Source of the DNA: Thermanaeromonas toyohensis ToBE
Lineage (GTDB): Bacteria; Bacillota; DSM-521; Neomoorellales; Neomoorellaceae
Direction of reading: 5' to 3'
Assembly (NCBI RefSeq): GCF_900176005.1
Contig: NZ_LT838272.1
Coordinates: 392,501 to 456,500, forward strand
Length of the DNA stretch: 64,000 nucleotides
Shown here: positions 10,703-20,084 of the stretch, in pieces
How positions within the stretch are numbered: the first letter of the stretch is position 1
Layout of the letters: every line of letters starts with the position of its first letter
The notes under the pieces: model-generated
What the model saw: only the letters and a program-made list of their open reading frames with translations
Database searches by the model: none
Told to the model about the DNA's origin: nothing
Made by a program: the position numbers and the translations under genes

Positions 10703-11884
10703 ATGGCCAGGATAAAGTTGGCTCGAGGGCGAGAGGCAAGGCTAGAGAGTGGTCATCCTTGGGTTTACCAGACGGAAATTGAGGATATATACGGTGATTT
10801 TAGACCTGGGGATATTGTAGAAGTGGAAGACTGGCGGGGCAAGTTTTTGGGCCGGGGTTATATTAACCCGGCCTCTATGATTACTATCCGACTTTTAACT
10901 TATGACCCCCGGGAAGAGATAAATAAAAACTTTTGGCGCCAGCGCCTTCAAGCGGCCTGGGACTACCGGCAGAAGATACTTAGAGGGGCACCCACAGATT
11001 CTTTTCGGGTGGTTTTCGCTGAGGCGGATTTCCTGCCCGGACTTATTGTAGATAAATTCGCCTCTTATCTTGTGGTCCAGACTCTAGCCTTAGGGATCGA
11101 TCGTCACAAGGATGTTTTGGTAGAAATATTGGAGGACTTAATCCGGCCAGATGGTATTTATGAGCGAAACGATGTGCCTGTCCGGGCCCTTGAGGGATTA
11201 GAATTACGTAGCGGGTTTCTTAAAGGGCCTTTTGACCCACTAGTAACCATTGTAGAGAACGGACTTAAGTTTTGGGTAGATTTAGCTCGAGGCCAAAAGA
11301 CGGGGTATTTTTTAGACCAGCGTGAAAACCGGGCCGCTTTACGTCCCCTGGTAAAAGGTGCTCGCGTGTTAGACTGTTTCTGCCATACAGGTGGATTTGG
11401 TCTTCATGCTGCTTATTACGGCGCCCGTGAAGTTTTGGGTTTAGATATCTCGGAGGAAGCTATAGAGCTAGCTAGGCAAAATGCCGAACTTAATGGTTTA
11501 GAAAGTATTTGTTCCTTCCAGGTAGCCAATGTCTTCGATGCCCTTAGGGCTATGGATAAAGCCAAGGAACGCTATGATGTGGTGATACTGGATCCCCCGG
11601 CTTTTGTTAAAAATAGGAAAGCTTTAGAAGGGGCCATACGCGGATATAAAGAGATTAACCTTAGAGCCATGAAGATTTTAACACCCGGAGGTTTCCTTAT
11701 TACTTGTTCCTGCTCTTACCATATGCCTCCCGAGCTGTTCTTAAAAATTATCCAGAGCGCAGCTAAGGATGCACGCCGGAGGCTACGCCTTTTGGCCTGG
11801 CGTGGCCAACCCCCGGATCACCCTGTGCTTTTAGGGTACGAGGAATCCTGTTATTTAAAATGCTTGATCCTTCAGGTTTTGTAA
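10703..11884 (+). CDS. Class I rRNA large-subunit methyltransferase, RlmI family
   Basis: This 393-aa protein probably methylates a cytosine (C5) of 23S rRNA using SAM. An N-terminal PUA-like domain (about 1-75) precedes an RlmI-type linker and a Rossmann methyltransferase domain (about 190-393). Motif I reads VLDCFCHTGGFGLHAA, the DPPAF motif (about residue 297) binds the target base, and the family's catalytic cysteine is in SCSYHM. Two cysteines in the C5-methyltransferase positions favour m5C activity. SD 'cggtgagg' is 5 nt before the ATG. sfsA follows at 29 nt and is probably co-transcribed. Confidence 0.9.
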   Translation: MARIKLARGREARLESGHPWVYQTEIEDIYGDFRPGDIVEVEDWRGKFLGRGYINPASMITIRLLTYDPREEINKNFWRQRLQAAWDYRQKILRGAPTDSFRVVFAEADFLPGLIVDKFASYLVVQTLALGIDRHKDVLVEILEDLIRPDGIYERNDVPVRALEGLELRSGFLKGPFDPLVTIVENGLKFWVDLARGQKTGYFLDQRENRAALRPLVKGARVLDCFCHTGGFGLHAAYYGAREVLGLDISEEAIELARQNAELNGLESICSFQVANVFDALRAMDKAKERYDVVILDPPAFVKNRKALEGAIRGYKEINLRAMKILTPGGFLITCSCSYHMPPELFLKIIQSAAKDARRRLRLLAWRGQPPDHPVLLGYEESCYLKCLILQVL

Positions 11885-11913
11885 TCGGTTTAGTAACTGT
11901 TAGGAGGTTTATT

Positions 11914-12612
11914 ATGTCCTTAAGCCTCCCCTCGAACTTATATCCAGCAACTTTTATCGAACGTATCAGTCGGTTTTTAGTGCGGGCGAAAATGGGAGAG
12001 CGAGAAGTTTTAGCCTTTTTAGCTGATCCAGGAAGGCTTAAGGAGCTTTTACAGCCGGGGGCTGAAATTTACTTAACCCCTAGGGCTGGCCCGGATCGGC
12101 GGACCACCTTCGATGTGGTCCTGGTGCGCTATGATAGCGTACTGGTGTCTGTGGATAGTCGACTACCCAACCGTATCTTTGCTTTAGCCGTGGAGACCGG
12201 CGAGCTTCCGGAGTTTACTGGATACAGCATAGTAAGGCCCGAGGTAAGGGTTGGTGGAAGCAGGCTAGATTTTTTGTTAGAAGGAGAGGAGCAGCTGCCC
12301 TGCTACGTAGAAGTAAAGTCTGTAACCCTGGTGGTGGAGGGTGAAGCCCGCTTCCCGGATGCTCCAACTATACGGGGTGCCCGTCACTTAGAAGAGCTGG
12401 CTAAACTTAAAGCCCAAGGATGCCGGGCAGCGGTAGTATTTCTAATCCAACGGGAGGACGCCCTTCGTTTTGCTCCCAATGAAGATACAGATCCCTGCTT
12501 TGCTGCAAGCTTAAGGCGGGTGGTCACCCAGGGGGTAGAGATAGTGGCCTACCGGTGCCGGGTGGATTTGAAGACAGTAAGGATAATGGGCCCGGTAGAG
12601 GTAACGCTTTGA
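11914..12612 (+). CDS. sfsA: SfsA family protein (sugar fermentation stimulation A)
   Basis: A 232-aa member of the SfsA family, which combines an OB-fold-like N-terminal part with a nuclease-like core. The core motifs GGSRLDFLLE and CYVEVKSVTL (Asp, Glu and Lys of a PD-(D/E)XK-like site, about residues 108-140) are present, as is AVVFLIQRED. E. coli SfsA was first described as affecting maltose metabolism; its true biochemical role is uncertain. The ATG at 11914 has AGGAGG 7 nt upstream. It converges with the cca gene, 17 nt apart. Confidence 0.9.
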   Translation: MSLSLPSNLYPATFIERISRFLVRAKMGEREVLAFLADPGRLKELLQPGAEIYLTPRAGPDRRTTFDVVLVRYDSVLVSVDSRLPNRIFALAVETGELPEFTGYSIVRPEVRVGGSRLDFLLEGEEQLPCYVEVKSVTLVVEGEARFPDAPTIRGARHLEELAKLKAQGCRAAVVFLIQREDALRFAPNEDTDPCFAASLRRVVTQGVEIVAYRCRVDLKTVRIMGPVEVTL

Positions 12613-12629
12613 GGAGGTGTGCAGTCCGG

Positions 12630-14003
12630 TTACTTTTGCTGAAGGTGGGTAGTAGCCCATCTTTTCAGTTCACCCAGGAGGGCTTCCCGGGTGTTAAGGG
12701 AGGGGTCTTCCAGGACCTTTTCCAGTAGGTAATTTAAGGCTTTACCCACCGCTGGGCCGGGGGAGAGGTTTAAGTGTTCCATAACGTCGTAACCATTAAT
12801 GGCGAGATTTTTAAGGCTAAAGGCTAAACTTTCTTGCTGGATCTTTTTTAAGCGCTGGGAGAATTCCTCCAAGGGTGAAAGATCAGCCTGAGGATCAGTC
12901 CCTAAGATATCGGCCCGTCTCAGTTCCAGGAGATCCTCTACCGCTTCTGGGCCTACGCGGCGCAAGAAACGTCGTAGTCCGGCTGGGGTGGTGGGATAAG
13001 AAAAGAGGTGGTGGCTAATAAGGTGGAGGACTTTCTCCCTAAACTCCCGGCTAAACTTAAGACGCTCCAAAACAAGTCTTGCCAGCTCTACACTTACCTT
13101 TTCGTGCCCATAGAAATGTATATTTTTTTCTTCCTCCTTCCGGCAGGCAAACTTTCCTATATCGTGAAGCAAAGCCGTCCACCGCAAGTGGGGAGAGGGG
13201 GAAATTTCCCGGACTACCGCTAGAATATGCTCAAATACATCCAATTTATAACTTTGATTTCCCTGGATAACCCCCTGATTCCGGCTAACCTCGGGTAATA
13301 TCACTTCTAGTAAGCCTACTTGTTGCATTTTTCTTAAGCACTGGTCGGGATTGGGTCCTAGTAAAATTTTGGTGAGTTCTTCCCGTATACGCTCTGCTGA
13401 AACGCGAAGGATTTTTCCCAGGCTGGAAGATATAGCTTTTAATGTGGCTTTATCCCAGTAGATTTTGGCTCCCACGGCTCCTGCGCGACTCATAAGGTAA
13501 AAAGCGCGTAACATCCTCAAAGGGTCTTCTTCAAAGCGCTCTATAGGATTGCCTACTGCTTTTATTTCTAGAAGTTTACACTTAAGCTTAGGTATGACCT
13601 GGTAAGGATCATACCATTTTTGGGCTACCGGATCGTAGGCTAGAGCATTTACAGTAAAATCGCGGCGTTTAAAATCCTCTTCTAGGGAAACCCCAAAGTT
13701 TACTTGACCAGGTTTTCTTTTTAACGTATAGTCCTTTTCCTGGCGGAAGGTGGTAATCTCCAGGGCATGACCCTCTATCATTACAGTAACGGTTCCAAAT
13801 TTAAGACCAGTAGGAATAGCCCTTTCAAAAAGGCTCATTACTTCTTCTGGAAAGGCGTTAGTAGCGATATCCCAATCCTTGGCTTCAAGCCCCAGCCAAT
13901 AATCTCTAAGGGCCCCACCTACCACCCAGGCGGCATAACCTTTTTCTTGTAAAGTTTTAACAGCTTGATATACAAAATTAGGAAGCATTATTTTGGTAGG
14001 CAA
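12630..14003 (-). CDS. CCA tRNA nucleotidyltransferase with HD domain
   Basis: A 457-aa class II nucleotidyltransferase that adds or repairs the 3' CCA of tRNA (or acts as the poly(A)/CC-adding relative). The head domain has GGALRD (29-34) and the metal-binding pair D43/D45 in KDWDIATN, followed by the RRDFTVNALAYDP block. A central helical domain leads to an HD motif near residue 279 (LHDIGK) with a downstream HxxxS segment, so a phosphohydrolase activity is possible. The start is TTG with AAGGAG 11 nt upstream. In species with split enzymes this could be only the A- or CC-adding form; the sequence alone does not settle that. Confidence 0.9.
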   Translation of the reverse strand: MPTKIMLPNFVYQAVKTLQEKGYAAWVVGGALRDYWLGLEAKDWDIATNAFPEEVMSLFERAIPTGLKFGTVTVMIEGHALEITTFRQEKDYTLKRKPGQVNFGVSLEEDFKRRDFTVNALAYDPVAQKWYDPYQVIPKLKCKLLEIKAVGNPIERFEEDPLRMLRAFYLMSRAGAVGAKIYWDKATLKAISSSLGKILRVSAERIREELTKILLGPNPDQCLRKMQQVGLLEVILPEVSRNQGVIQGNQSYKLDVFEHILAVVREISPSPHLRWTALLHDIGKFACRKEEEKNIHFYGHEKVSVELARLVLERLKFSREFREKVLHLISHHLFSYPTTPAGLRRFLRRVGPEAVEDLLELRRADILGTDPQADLSPLEEFSQRLKKIQQESLAFSLKNLAINGYDVMEHLNLSPGPAVGKALNYLLEKVLEDPSLNTREALLGELKRWATTHLQQK

Positions 14004-14158
14004 CCTATATTCAACTCCTTAATTTATCACTTTATCTTATTATCAAGTTACATCAATTCAATTCTAGCTTACTTTGGCTTACTCCTATAACTTAAACTTT
14101 GCAGAAACACTAGGCTAAAGATAGGGCAAAAATATGATAAAATTAAGGAGGAGCAATT

Positions 14159-14656
14159 TTGTTAACGCCCCAATTAAATAAAAAGCAAAAATGGGGGAGT
14201 AAAGTGCCGAGACCACCTAAATGTCGGCGTGTGGCTTTCATTCCGGGTATTACCTATTTTCAACCAGCTGGTATCCCTCTAGAACAGGTAGAAGAAGTTG
14301 TCCTGGCGTTAGAAGAATTGGAAGCTATCCGCTTAAAAGATCTAGAAGGATTAGAACAAGAAGACTGCGCTGCTAGGATGCATGTTTCCCGCCCCACCTT
14401 TGCCCGGATTTTAAATGCAGCCCGGGCCAAGGTTGCGGAAGCTTTAGTTAGCGGGAAGGCTATTAAGGTAGAGGGGGGTTGCTACCAGCTGGTGGGAAGA
14501 ATATGCTGTCCCCAATGTGGCAGGAGATGGGAGCCAGAAGAGGATAGCTTAGAGTTTTGTCCCCACTGTGGAAATAGGGGCTCAATAAGGGGGGCAGGAG
14601 CTCCGCGAAGGTGCCGTAGGCGGCATGGATGGCAGGAAGGGGAGGATACTTCATAA
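14159..14656 (+). CDS. DUF134 family DNA-binding protein with zinc ribbon
   Basis: This 165-aa protein carries a DUF134-type region: the [10 protein letters not shown]-terminus, then [18 protein letters not shown] and a helix-turn-helix (about residues 75-105, [15 protein letters not shown]). A C-terminal zinc ribbon follows (CPQCG near 118 and CPHCG near 139), then a basic tail. It is probably a transcription regulator or sigma-like DNA-binding protein with an unknown regulon. The start is TTG with GGAGG 7 nt upstream. It lies immediately before a cobalamin riboswitch but in a different transcript. Confidence 0.8.
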   Translation: MLTPQLNKKQKWGSKVPRPPKCRRVAFIPGITYFQPAGIPLEQVEEVVLALEELEAIRLKDLEGLEQEDCAARMHVSRPTFARILNAARAKVAEALVSGKAIKVEGGCYQLVGRICCPQCGRRWEPEEDSLEFCPHCGNRGSIRGAGAPRRCRRRHGWQEGEDTS

Positions 14657-14715
14657 ACCTTGCCAGGCCCTAAGGTAGGAATTAAAGTAGGAATCAAGAA
14701 AAGAAGTAGCGAAGT

Positions 14716-14918
14716 ACGGGTGCCCTTAACCTTTAAAGGGTAAAGGGTTAAAAGGGAAGCCGGTGAGAATCCGGCGCGGTCCCGCCACTGTGAAGGGGAG
14801 GGCCTTACATTTAGGTCACTGGGGTTTTAAGCCCTGGGAAGACGTAAGGTTCCGGTGAACCTGAGCCAGGAAACCTGCCCGTTGACTTTTAGCTTGCCCA
14901 CCTACGCGGATAGGGAGG
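14716..14918 (+). promoter_or_regulatory. Cobalamin riboswitch 1 (B12 element)
   Basis: The B12-element landmarks are present in order: 'gaagccggtgagaatccggc', 'gcggtcccgccactgtgaa', 'gtcactgg', 'ggaagac', and the B12 box 'agccaggaaacctgcc'. It is followed by a strong terminator and then cobN, so adenosylcobalamin should shut off the chelatase transcript. It is almost identical to the element at 20085-20287. It fills most of the 339-nt gap here. Confidence 0.96.
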
Positions 14919-14933
14919 GGAGCGGGGAAAGAC

Positions 14934-14965
14934 ATCCTCCACCAAGGTAGGTGGAGGATTTTTTT
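14934..14965 (+). terminator. Terminator of cobalamin riboswitch 1
   Basis: A perfect 10-bp stem ATCCTCCACC / GGTGGAGGAT (14934-14943 with 14950-14959), 6-nt loop, followed by seven T. It lies between the B12 aptamer and cobN. Confidence 0.93.
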
Positions 14966-14995
14966 CTGCGCTTTTAAATTAGAGGGGGAGGCTTA

Positions 14996-17900
14996 ATGGG
15001 GTTTAAAATATGCTTTTATACAGCCATTGAAGGGGAATTAGGTGTTTTAAGCCGGGCTGTCCTAAAGGTACAGCAGGATTATGGCCAGATAGTAGAAGTT
15101 AGGGCTTTTTCTCACCGGGGAGAAGGTGGAGAGTCGACCAGGCAAATTTGTCAATTAGCCTGTGGTGTTGATCTCATTATTGTGCACCTCATGGGGGGGC
15201 CAGATTCCCTGCCCGGGCTTCAAGATCTGGTACAACTAGCCAGGGGGAATAACCTTCCCTTGGCTGTAGTACCTTCCGTGGGAGACGACAGCCAACTTCT
15301 TCTTTCTTTAAGCAATATGGAACCTGAGGATTACCGCCAGGTGCGACTTTATATCGCTTATGGTGGGGAAGAAAACCTTAAAAACCTTCTTCTTTGGGCG
15401 GCTAGCCGTTATGGTGGCGTAGAAGTGGTGGCAGCCGAACCCCGTCCCCTACCGTGGGAGGGTTTTTACCATCCGGACTACCCGGATCCAGAGAGGGCGG
15501 CCGCTTACCTAAAGGAGAAACTTAAAGAAAATAGGCCAGTAATAGGGATTCTTTTCTACCAGAGTTCTTGGGTAGCGGGTAATACAGCCTTTATCGATGA
15601 ACTCGTTCGGCAAATAGAAAAACGGAATGGAGTGGCTCTTCCAGTCTTCCTTTACGCCACCAGAAATGATGAATTAGGTAGCCACGGCTTGGCCTGGGTA
15701 CTAGAAAATTATTTCATGCAGGACGGCCTTCCAGTAGTAGATGTAGTGGTCAATACCCTCATGTTTTCCCAGACCATGGCTACACCTACTTTTAGCCGGG
15801 TAGGAGAAAAAGGGTTATACGAGCGGCTGGGCGTGCCCCTGATTAAAGCTATCGTTTCCTTAACACCTTATGAGGAGTGGGAAAAAAGCCAGCAGGGCCT
15901 GGGTCCCCTAGACGTAGTTATTAGCGTGGCTTTACCTGAGTTTGACGGGAACCTAATCAGCGTGCCTATAGCTACCCGGGAAGAGAGCGGGGAGGATCCT
16001 TTAACTGGGGCTGTCCTTACTAGGTATGTACCCATCCCCCAGCGGATAAATAAAGTGGCCTCCCTGGCCTTGCGCTGGGCCTGGCTCCGGCGCAAACCCA
16101 ACCGGGATAAAAGGGTGGCTATTATCCTCCATAATTACCCACCGCGCAACGACCGGATAGGTTGCGCCTTTGGTCTAGATACTCCAGCCAGCGTGCACCG
16201 TCTGCTGGTAGCCATGCGGGCGGCCGGTTACCGGGTGGAGGACTTACCGCCGGATGGAGCAGCCCTTATGGAGAGGATTTTGTCCGGGTTGACCAATGAG
16301 CGGGGCTGGCTGGACCCGCGAGAACTGGACCAGCGAGCAGAGGCCCGGGTGGAAGCGGAAACCTACCAGGAGTGGTTTAATAGTTTCCCGGATCCTGCCC
16401 GAAAGCGTTTAAGCCGGGATTGGGGAGAGCCGCCAGGTGAGGTTTTTACCTATCAAGGCCACCTCCTTATCCCAGGCATTCTCTTAGGAAATGTTTTTAT
16501 AGGCATCCAGCCACCCCGGGGGTTTTTGGAGGACCCAGCTACCATTTATCACAGCCCGGATCTGGCTCCCCCTCACCATTACCTGGCCTATTATCGCTGG
16601 CTGCGGGACGTATTTCAGGCGGATATGGTTTTTCATATTGGGAAACACGGTTCTCTGGAATGGTTGCCAGGGAAAGGGATAGGTTTGTCTGAAGCTTGCT
16701 TCCCCGACCTAGCCATAGGCGACCTGCCCCATGTCTATCCCTATATTATCAACAACCCTGGTGAAGGTACCCAGGCTAAAAGGCGGACCCATGCTTGTAT
16801 CATTGACCATCTTCCGCCTATCATGACGCGGGCTGAAACCTATGATGAATTGGCTGAAATAGAAATACTGGTAAAGGAATACCACACGGCCAAAACCTTA
16901 GATTATAGCAAGCTTCCTACCCTCCGAAACTTGATCTGGCAAAAGGTAGAAGCTGCTAAACTGGAGTATGACTTAGGCCTTAAGAGGGAAGAGGCAGAAG
17001 CTAACTGGGAAAGCTTTCTGGAACGCCTTCACTCCTACCTTTATGAGGTTAAAGATAGCCTTATCAGGGATGGTCTCCATATTCTAGGACAACCACCTCA
17101 AGGTAAGGCTCTGGTGGAAATGCTTCTTTCTTTAACGCGCTTTCCCAACGGTGAACTTCCTTCCTTACGGGAGCGACTAGCTTCTTTAAAGGGGTACGAT
17201 TTTAGAAAACTTCTTGAACAGCCCGGATACTTTGACCCTCAAAAGGGACGTACTTATGCAGAGGTCCTAGACGAAATAGAGGAGCTGAGTCGGAAGTTTA
17301 TTGAAGGCTTATCAGATTCCGGTTTTAATAAGGAAGCCCTCTCCCGGATTACAGAAGAGTTATTGGGTTGCCAGGATGAAGAGATAGAACGTTTAGGCAT
17401 TTATATTTGTTCTAGCCTGGTGCCAGCCCTAAAAGCCACGGAGCAAGAAATCGGTAATTGTATAAGGGCTCTGGAAGGAGGCTTTATCCCTCCCGGCCCT
17501 TCCGGCGCTCCTACCCGCGGTATGGCGGATATTCTTCCTACAGGGCGCAACTTCTATTCCCTAGACCCCCAGGCCATACCCACACGTGCGGCTTGGGAAG
17601 TGGGGAAGAAGTTGGCGGAGGCCTTGCTTGAACGTTATCTAAAGGAGATGGGGGCTTACCCCCAGAGTGTAGGTATGGTCATCTGGGCCACCAGCACCAT
17701 GCGTACTGGCGGTGAGGATATAGCGCAGGCCCTATATTTATTGGGGGTACGGCCGGTATGGGAGGAAAAAAGCGGGCGGATAAAGGGCCTGGCTGTTATA
17801 CCCTTGGAAGAACTGGGGCGTCCGAGGGTGGATGTAGTTATACGAGCTTCTGGCCTCTTCCGGGATGCTTTCTTAAACGTTATTCATCTGCTGGACCGGG

Positions 17901-18811
17901 CGGTGGAGATGGTAGCCGGGCTCAATGAGCCGGAGGATATGAATTTCGTTGCCGCCCATGTACAGGCTGAAGTGGCGGCCCAAATAGCAGCTGGAGTAGA
18001 AGAAGAACGAGCGTGGGAACAGGCTCTATGGCGCATTTTTAGCGATGCTCCTGGTACCTATGGAGCGGGCGTGAGCACATTGATTGCAGCCAAAAATTGG
18101 AAAGATGTTCGAGACTTAGGGGAAGTTTATATTACCTGGGGTGGATATGCTTACAGCCGCCGTGCATATGGCCAGGAAGCTAAAGAAACTTTCCGCCGTC
18201 GCCTCATAACGGTAGAAGCCACAATAAAAAATGAGGATACGCGGGAGATCGACATGTTTGACAGCGATGACTTCTATTCTTACCATGGCGGCATGGTGGC
18301 TGCAGTCAAAGCCGTAAAAGGAGTGGCTCCTATATCCTTTAGCGGTGACAGCAGTGACCCCAGGCGGGTACGGGTGCGCACTCTAGAGGAGGAAACAAGG
18401 CATATCTTCCGTTCTCGGGTACTAAATCCCAAATGGATAGAAAGCATGAAGCGTCACGGGTACAAGGGTGCTGCGGATTTCGCTTCTTTGGTAGAAGTTT
18501 CCTTTGGTTGGGATGCTACAGCGGAAGTCTTAGATGACTGGCTTTATGAAGCCTTAGCTCAAAAGTATGCCCTGGACCCAGATATGCAAGAATGGTTTAA
18601 AAAAGTTAACCCTTGGGCGCTCCAGACCATCACGGCCCAGCTTTTGGAAGCTATCGAACGCGGAATGTGGCAGGCTCGATCTGATATGGTGACGGCCTTA
18701 AAAGAACTGTACCTGGAGATAGAAGGAGAACTAGAGGCTAAAACAGAAGGACAATCTACATTAGAGATATCCAGTTTGCCAGTAGGTACCAGTAGAGAAG
18801 GAAAATGGTAA
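14996..18811 (+). CDS. cobN: Cobaltochelatase-type large subunit (CobN), canonical form
   Basis: A 1271-aa member of the CobN/BchH family, the large substrate-binding subunit of ATP-dependent tetrapyrrole chelatases. Typical CobN blocks are present: NYPPRNDRIGCAFGLDTP (about 380), GIQPPRGF, H547-x3-H551 in HIGKHGSLEWLPGKG, NNPGEGTQAKRR, PTGRNFYSLDP and the C-terminal YSYHGGM with NPKWIE and RHGYKGA. It should insert cobalt into a corrin or precorrin with the I/D AAA partners encoded 6 kb downstream. The B12 riboswitch supports a cobalamin role. SD GAGGGGGAGG precedes the ATG. Anaerobes often use CbiK/CbiX instead, so its exact substrate is not certain. Confidence 0.92.
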   Translation: MGFKICFYTAIEGELGVLSRAVLKVQQDYGQIVEVRAFSHRGEGGESTRQICQLACGVDLIIVHLMGGPDSLPGLQDLVQLARGNNLPLAVVPSVGDDSQLLLSLSNMEPEDYRQVRLYIAYGGEENLKNLLLWAASRYGGVEVVAAEPRPLPWEGFYHPDYPDPERAAAYLKEKLKENRPVIGILFYQSSWVAGNTAFIDELVRQIEKRNGVALPVFLYATRNDELGSHGLAWVLENYFMQDGLPVVDVVVNTLMFSQTMATPTFSRVGEKGLYERLGVPLIKAIVSLTPYEEWEKSQQGLGPLDVVISVALPEFDGNLISVPIATREESGEDPLTGAVLTRYVPIPQRINKVASLALRWAWLRRKPNRDKRVAIILHNYPPRNDRIGCAFGLDTPASVHRLLVAMRAAGYRVEDLPPDGAALMERILSGLTNERGWLDPRELDQRAEARVEAETYQEWFNSFPDPARKRLSRDWGEPPGEVFTYQGHLLIPGILLGNVFIGIQPPRGFLEDPATIYHSPDLAPPHHYLAYYRWLRDVFQADMVFHIGKHGSLEWLPGKGIGLSEACFPDLAIGDLPHVYPYIINNPGEGTQAKRRTHACIIDHLPPIMTRAETYDELAEIEILVKEYHTAKTLDYSKLPTLRNLIWQKVEAAKLEYDLGLKREEAEANWESFLERLHSYLYEVKDSLIRDGLHILGQPPQGKALVEMLLSLTRFPNGELPSLRERLASLKGYDFRKLLEQPGYFDPQKGRTYAEVLDEIEELSRKFIEGLSDSGFNKEALSRITEELLGCQDEEIERLGIYICSSLVPALKATEQEIGNCIRALEGGFIPPGPSGAPTRGMADILPTGRNFYSLDPQAIPTRAAWEVGKKLAEALLERYLKEMGAYPQSVGMVIWATSTMRTGGEDIAQALYLLGVRPVWEEKSGRIKGLAVIPLEELGRPRVDVVIRASGLFRDAFLNVIHLLDRAVEMVAGLNEPEDMNFVAAHVQAEVAAQIAAGVEEERAWEQALWRIFSDAPGTYGAGVSTLIAAKNWKDVRDLGEVYITWGGYAYSRRAYGQEAKETFRRRLITVEATIKNEDTREIDMFDSDDFYSYHGGMVAAVKAVKGVAPISFSGDSSDPRRVRVRTLEEETRHIFRSRVLNPKWIESMKRHGYKGAADFASLVEVSFGWDATAEVLDDWLYEALAQKYALDPDMQEWFKKVNPWALQTITAQLLEAIERGMWQARSDMVTALKELYLEIEGELEAKTEGQSTLEISSLPVGTSREGKW

Positions 18812-18854
18812 AGAGACAAATTATTAAAGAAAAAGTTGGGGAAATGGGTATTCC

Positions 18855-19922
18855 ATGGAAGAGATCAAATTGTTGATCTTGCGCGTTACCGATGCCTGCA
18901 ATTTATACTGTAGTTACTGTTATGCCCGGGGAGGAGAAAGCAAGAAAAATATGTCCTGGGAAGTGGCTAAACAGGCCGTAGATTATGTGGCTGCTAGGGC
19001 TTCCTCATTTAAGATCCAATTTTCGGGTGGTGAACCCTTGCTCAATTTTTCCCTTATTAAAAAAATAATCTCTTATGTTAGGGAGCAAGGCCTAAAAGCT
19101 ACTTTCCAGCTTCAGACCAATGGAACTTTACTTACCCCAGGCCTTGTTCGGGAGTTAAAAAGGTTGGGCCTCTCCTTAGGTGTAAGTCTTGACGGTATGC
19201 CAGAAGTAAATGATTCTTTGCGACCCTTTGTAGGAGGCCGGGGTTCTACCTTGGCTACTATTCAGGGTTTAAGAAATTTGGCTGCCGAAGGGATTAAAGT
19301 AGGCCTCACCGTTGTTTTAACCAGAAGGAGTACAGAAGAGCTTCCTAGGCTAGTGGAATTATGTGCTTATCTGGGGAATATTTATGGTTTATCCTTGGAT
19401 TTAGTACGGCCGTTGGGGAGAGCCCAAGATAATGAAATTCTACCTCCCGATGAAGAACTTCTTCGTCAGAAGCTTAGGGCTACTTTAAGACGGGCGCAGG
19501 AAATAAGCTCTTTAGGTGGGCCAGTTATACGGTTCCGGGAAGTTGAACGTATAAAGTACTTGTTAACCCATGGCTATAGACGCCTATATTACTGTTATGG
19601 TACTACAGGCCAGTCCTTGGCTATACTACCTGATGGTAGTGTTTATCCTTGTGCCTCTTTGAGCGAGTTACCGGATTTTTACTTGGGTAACATTATGGAC
19701 CCCCATTTTTCCCTGCTACAGGCAGTCAAGGGGAAGCCGTGGTGGCAGCGGAAGGTCGAAAATATGGAAGGCTGCCGGGACTGCCCGGATAAACTCCTTT
19801 GTGGTGGAGGGTGTCTAGCCCGCGCTTATGCTTATACTGGACGGGTGGATAGGCCTTACCGGGGAGATTGTGTATTAAGGAAGGTCTTTATAGAATGGGC
19901 CTTACTCAGTGCTCAACGGTAA
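18855..19922 (+). CDS. Radical SAM/SPASM domain protein
   Basis: A 355-aa radical SAM enzyme: C15-x3-C19-x2-C22 binds the SAM cluster, FSGGEPLL is the GGE motif, and a C-terminal SPASM-like region carries auxiliary-cluster cysteines (YYCYG, YPCAS, CRDCPDKLLCGGGCLA, and a final C near residue 341). Relatives with this layout include peptide/protein-modifying enzymes and the haem-pathway enzymes NirJ, AhbC and AhbD. It lies 43 nt after cobN with no terminator between, so it shares the B12-controlled transcript. No precursor-peptide gene is visible next to it. Substrate unknown; a tetrapyrrole is a reasonable guess from context only. Confidence 0.85.
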   Translation: MEEIKLLILRVTDACNLYCSYCYARGGESKKNMSWEVAKQAVDYVAARASSFKIQFSGGEPLLNFSLIKKIISYVREQGLKATFQLQTNGTLLTPGLVRELKRLGLSLGVSLDGMPEVNDSLRPFVGGRGSTLATIQGLRNLAAEGIKVGLTVVLTRRSTEELPRLVELCAYLGNIYGLSLDLVRPLGRAQDNEILPPDEELLRQKLRATLRRAQEISSLGGPVIRFREVERIKYLLTHGYRRLYYCYGTTGQSLAILPDGSVYPCASLSELPDFYLGNIMDPHFSLLQAVKGKPWWQRKVENMEGCRDCPDKLLCGGGCLARAYAYTGRVDRPYRGDCVLRKVFIEWALLSAQR

Positions 19923-19965
19923 TGAGCCTTCTTAAGTCGTTTCGCTGGTTACCTCGAATATCTTT

Positions 19966-20023
19966 CTCTACTATAGATATGGACAACTTATAAACTCTAC
20001 TATAGATATGGACAACTTATAAA
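19966..20023. repeat. Perfect tandem duplication of a 29-bp unit
   Basis: Two back-to-back identical 29-bp copies (19966-19994 and 19995-20023). Each contains TATAGATATGGACAACTTAT. They lie 62 nt before cobalamin riboswitch 2, in the region where its promoter must be. The 508-nt gap between the radical SAM gene and the binding-protein gene holds this repeat, the riboswitch and its terminator. Confidence 0.9.
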
Positions 20024-20084
20024 TACCCATGCTAAACTATACTCGAATAGTTGGATATTAAAATTAAATAGCCTGTAGGAGGTA

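Noticed and set aside
19966-20023. CRISPR-like repeat
   Set aside because: Only two copies, directly abutting with no spacer; a tandem duplication.
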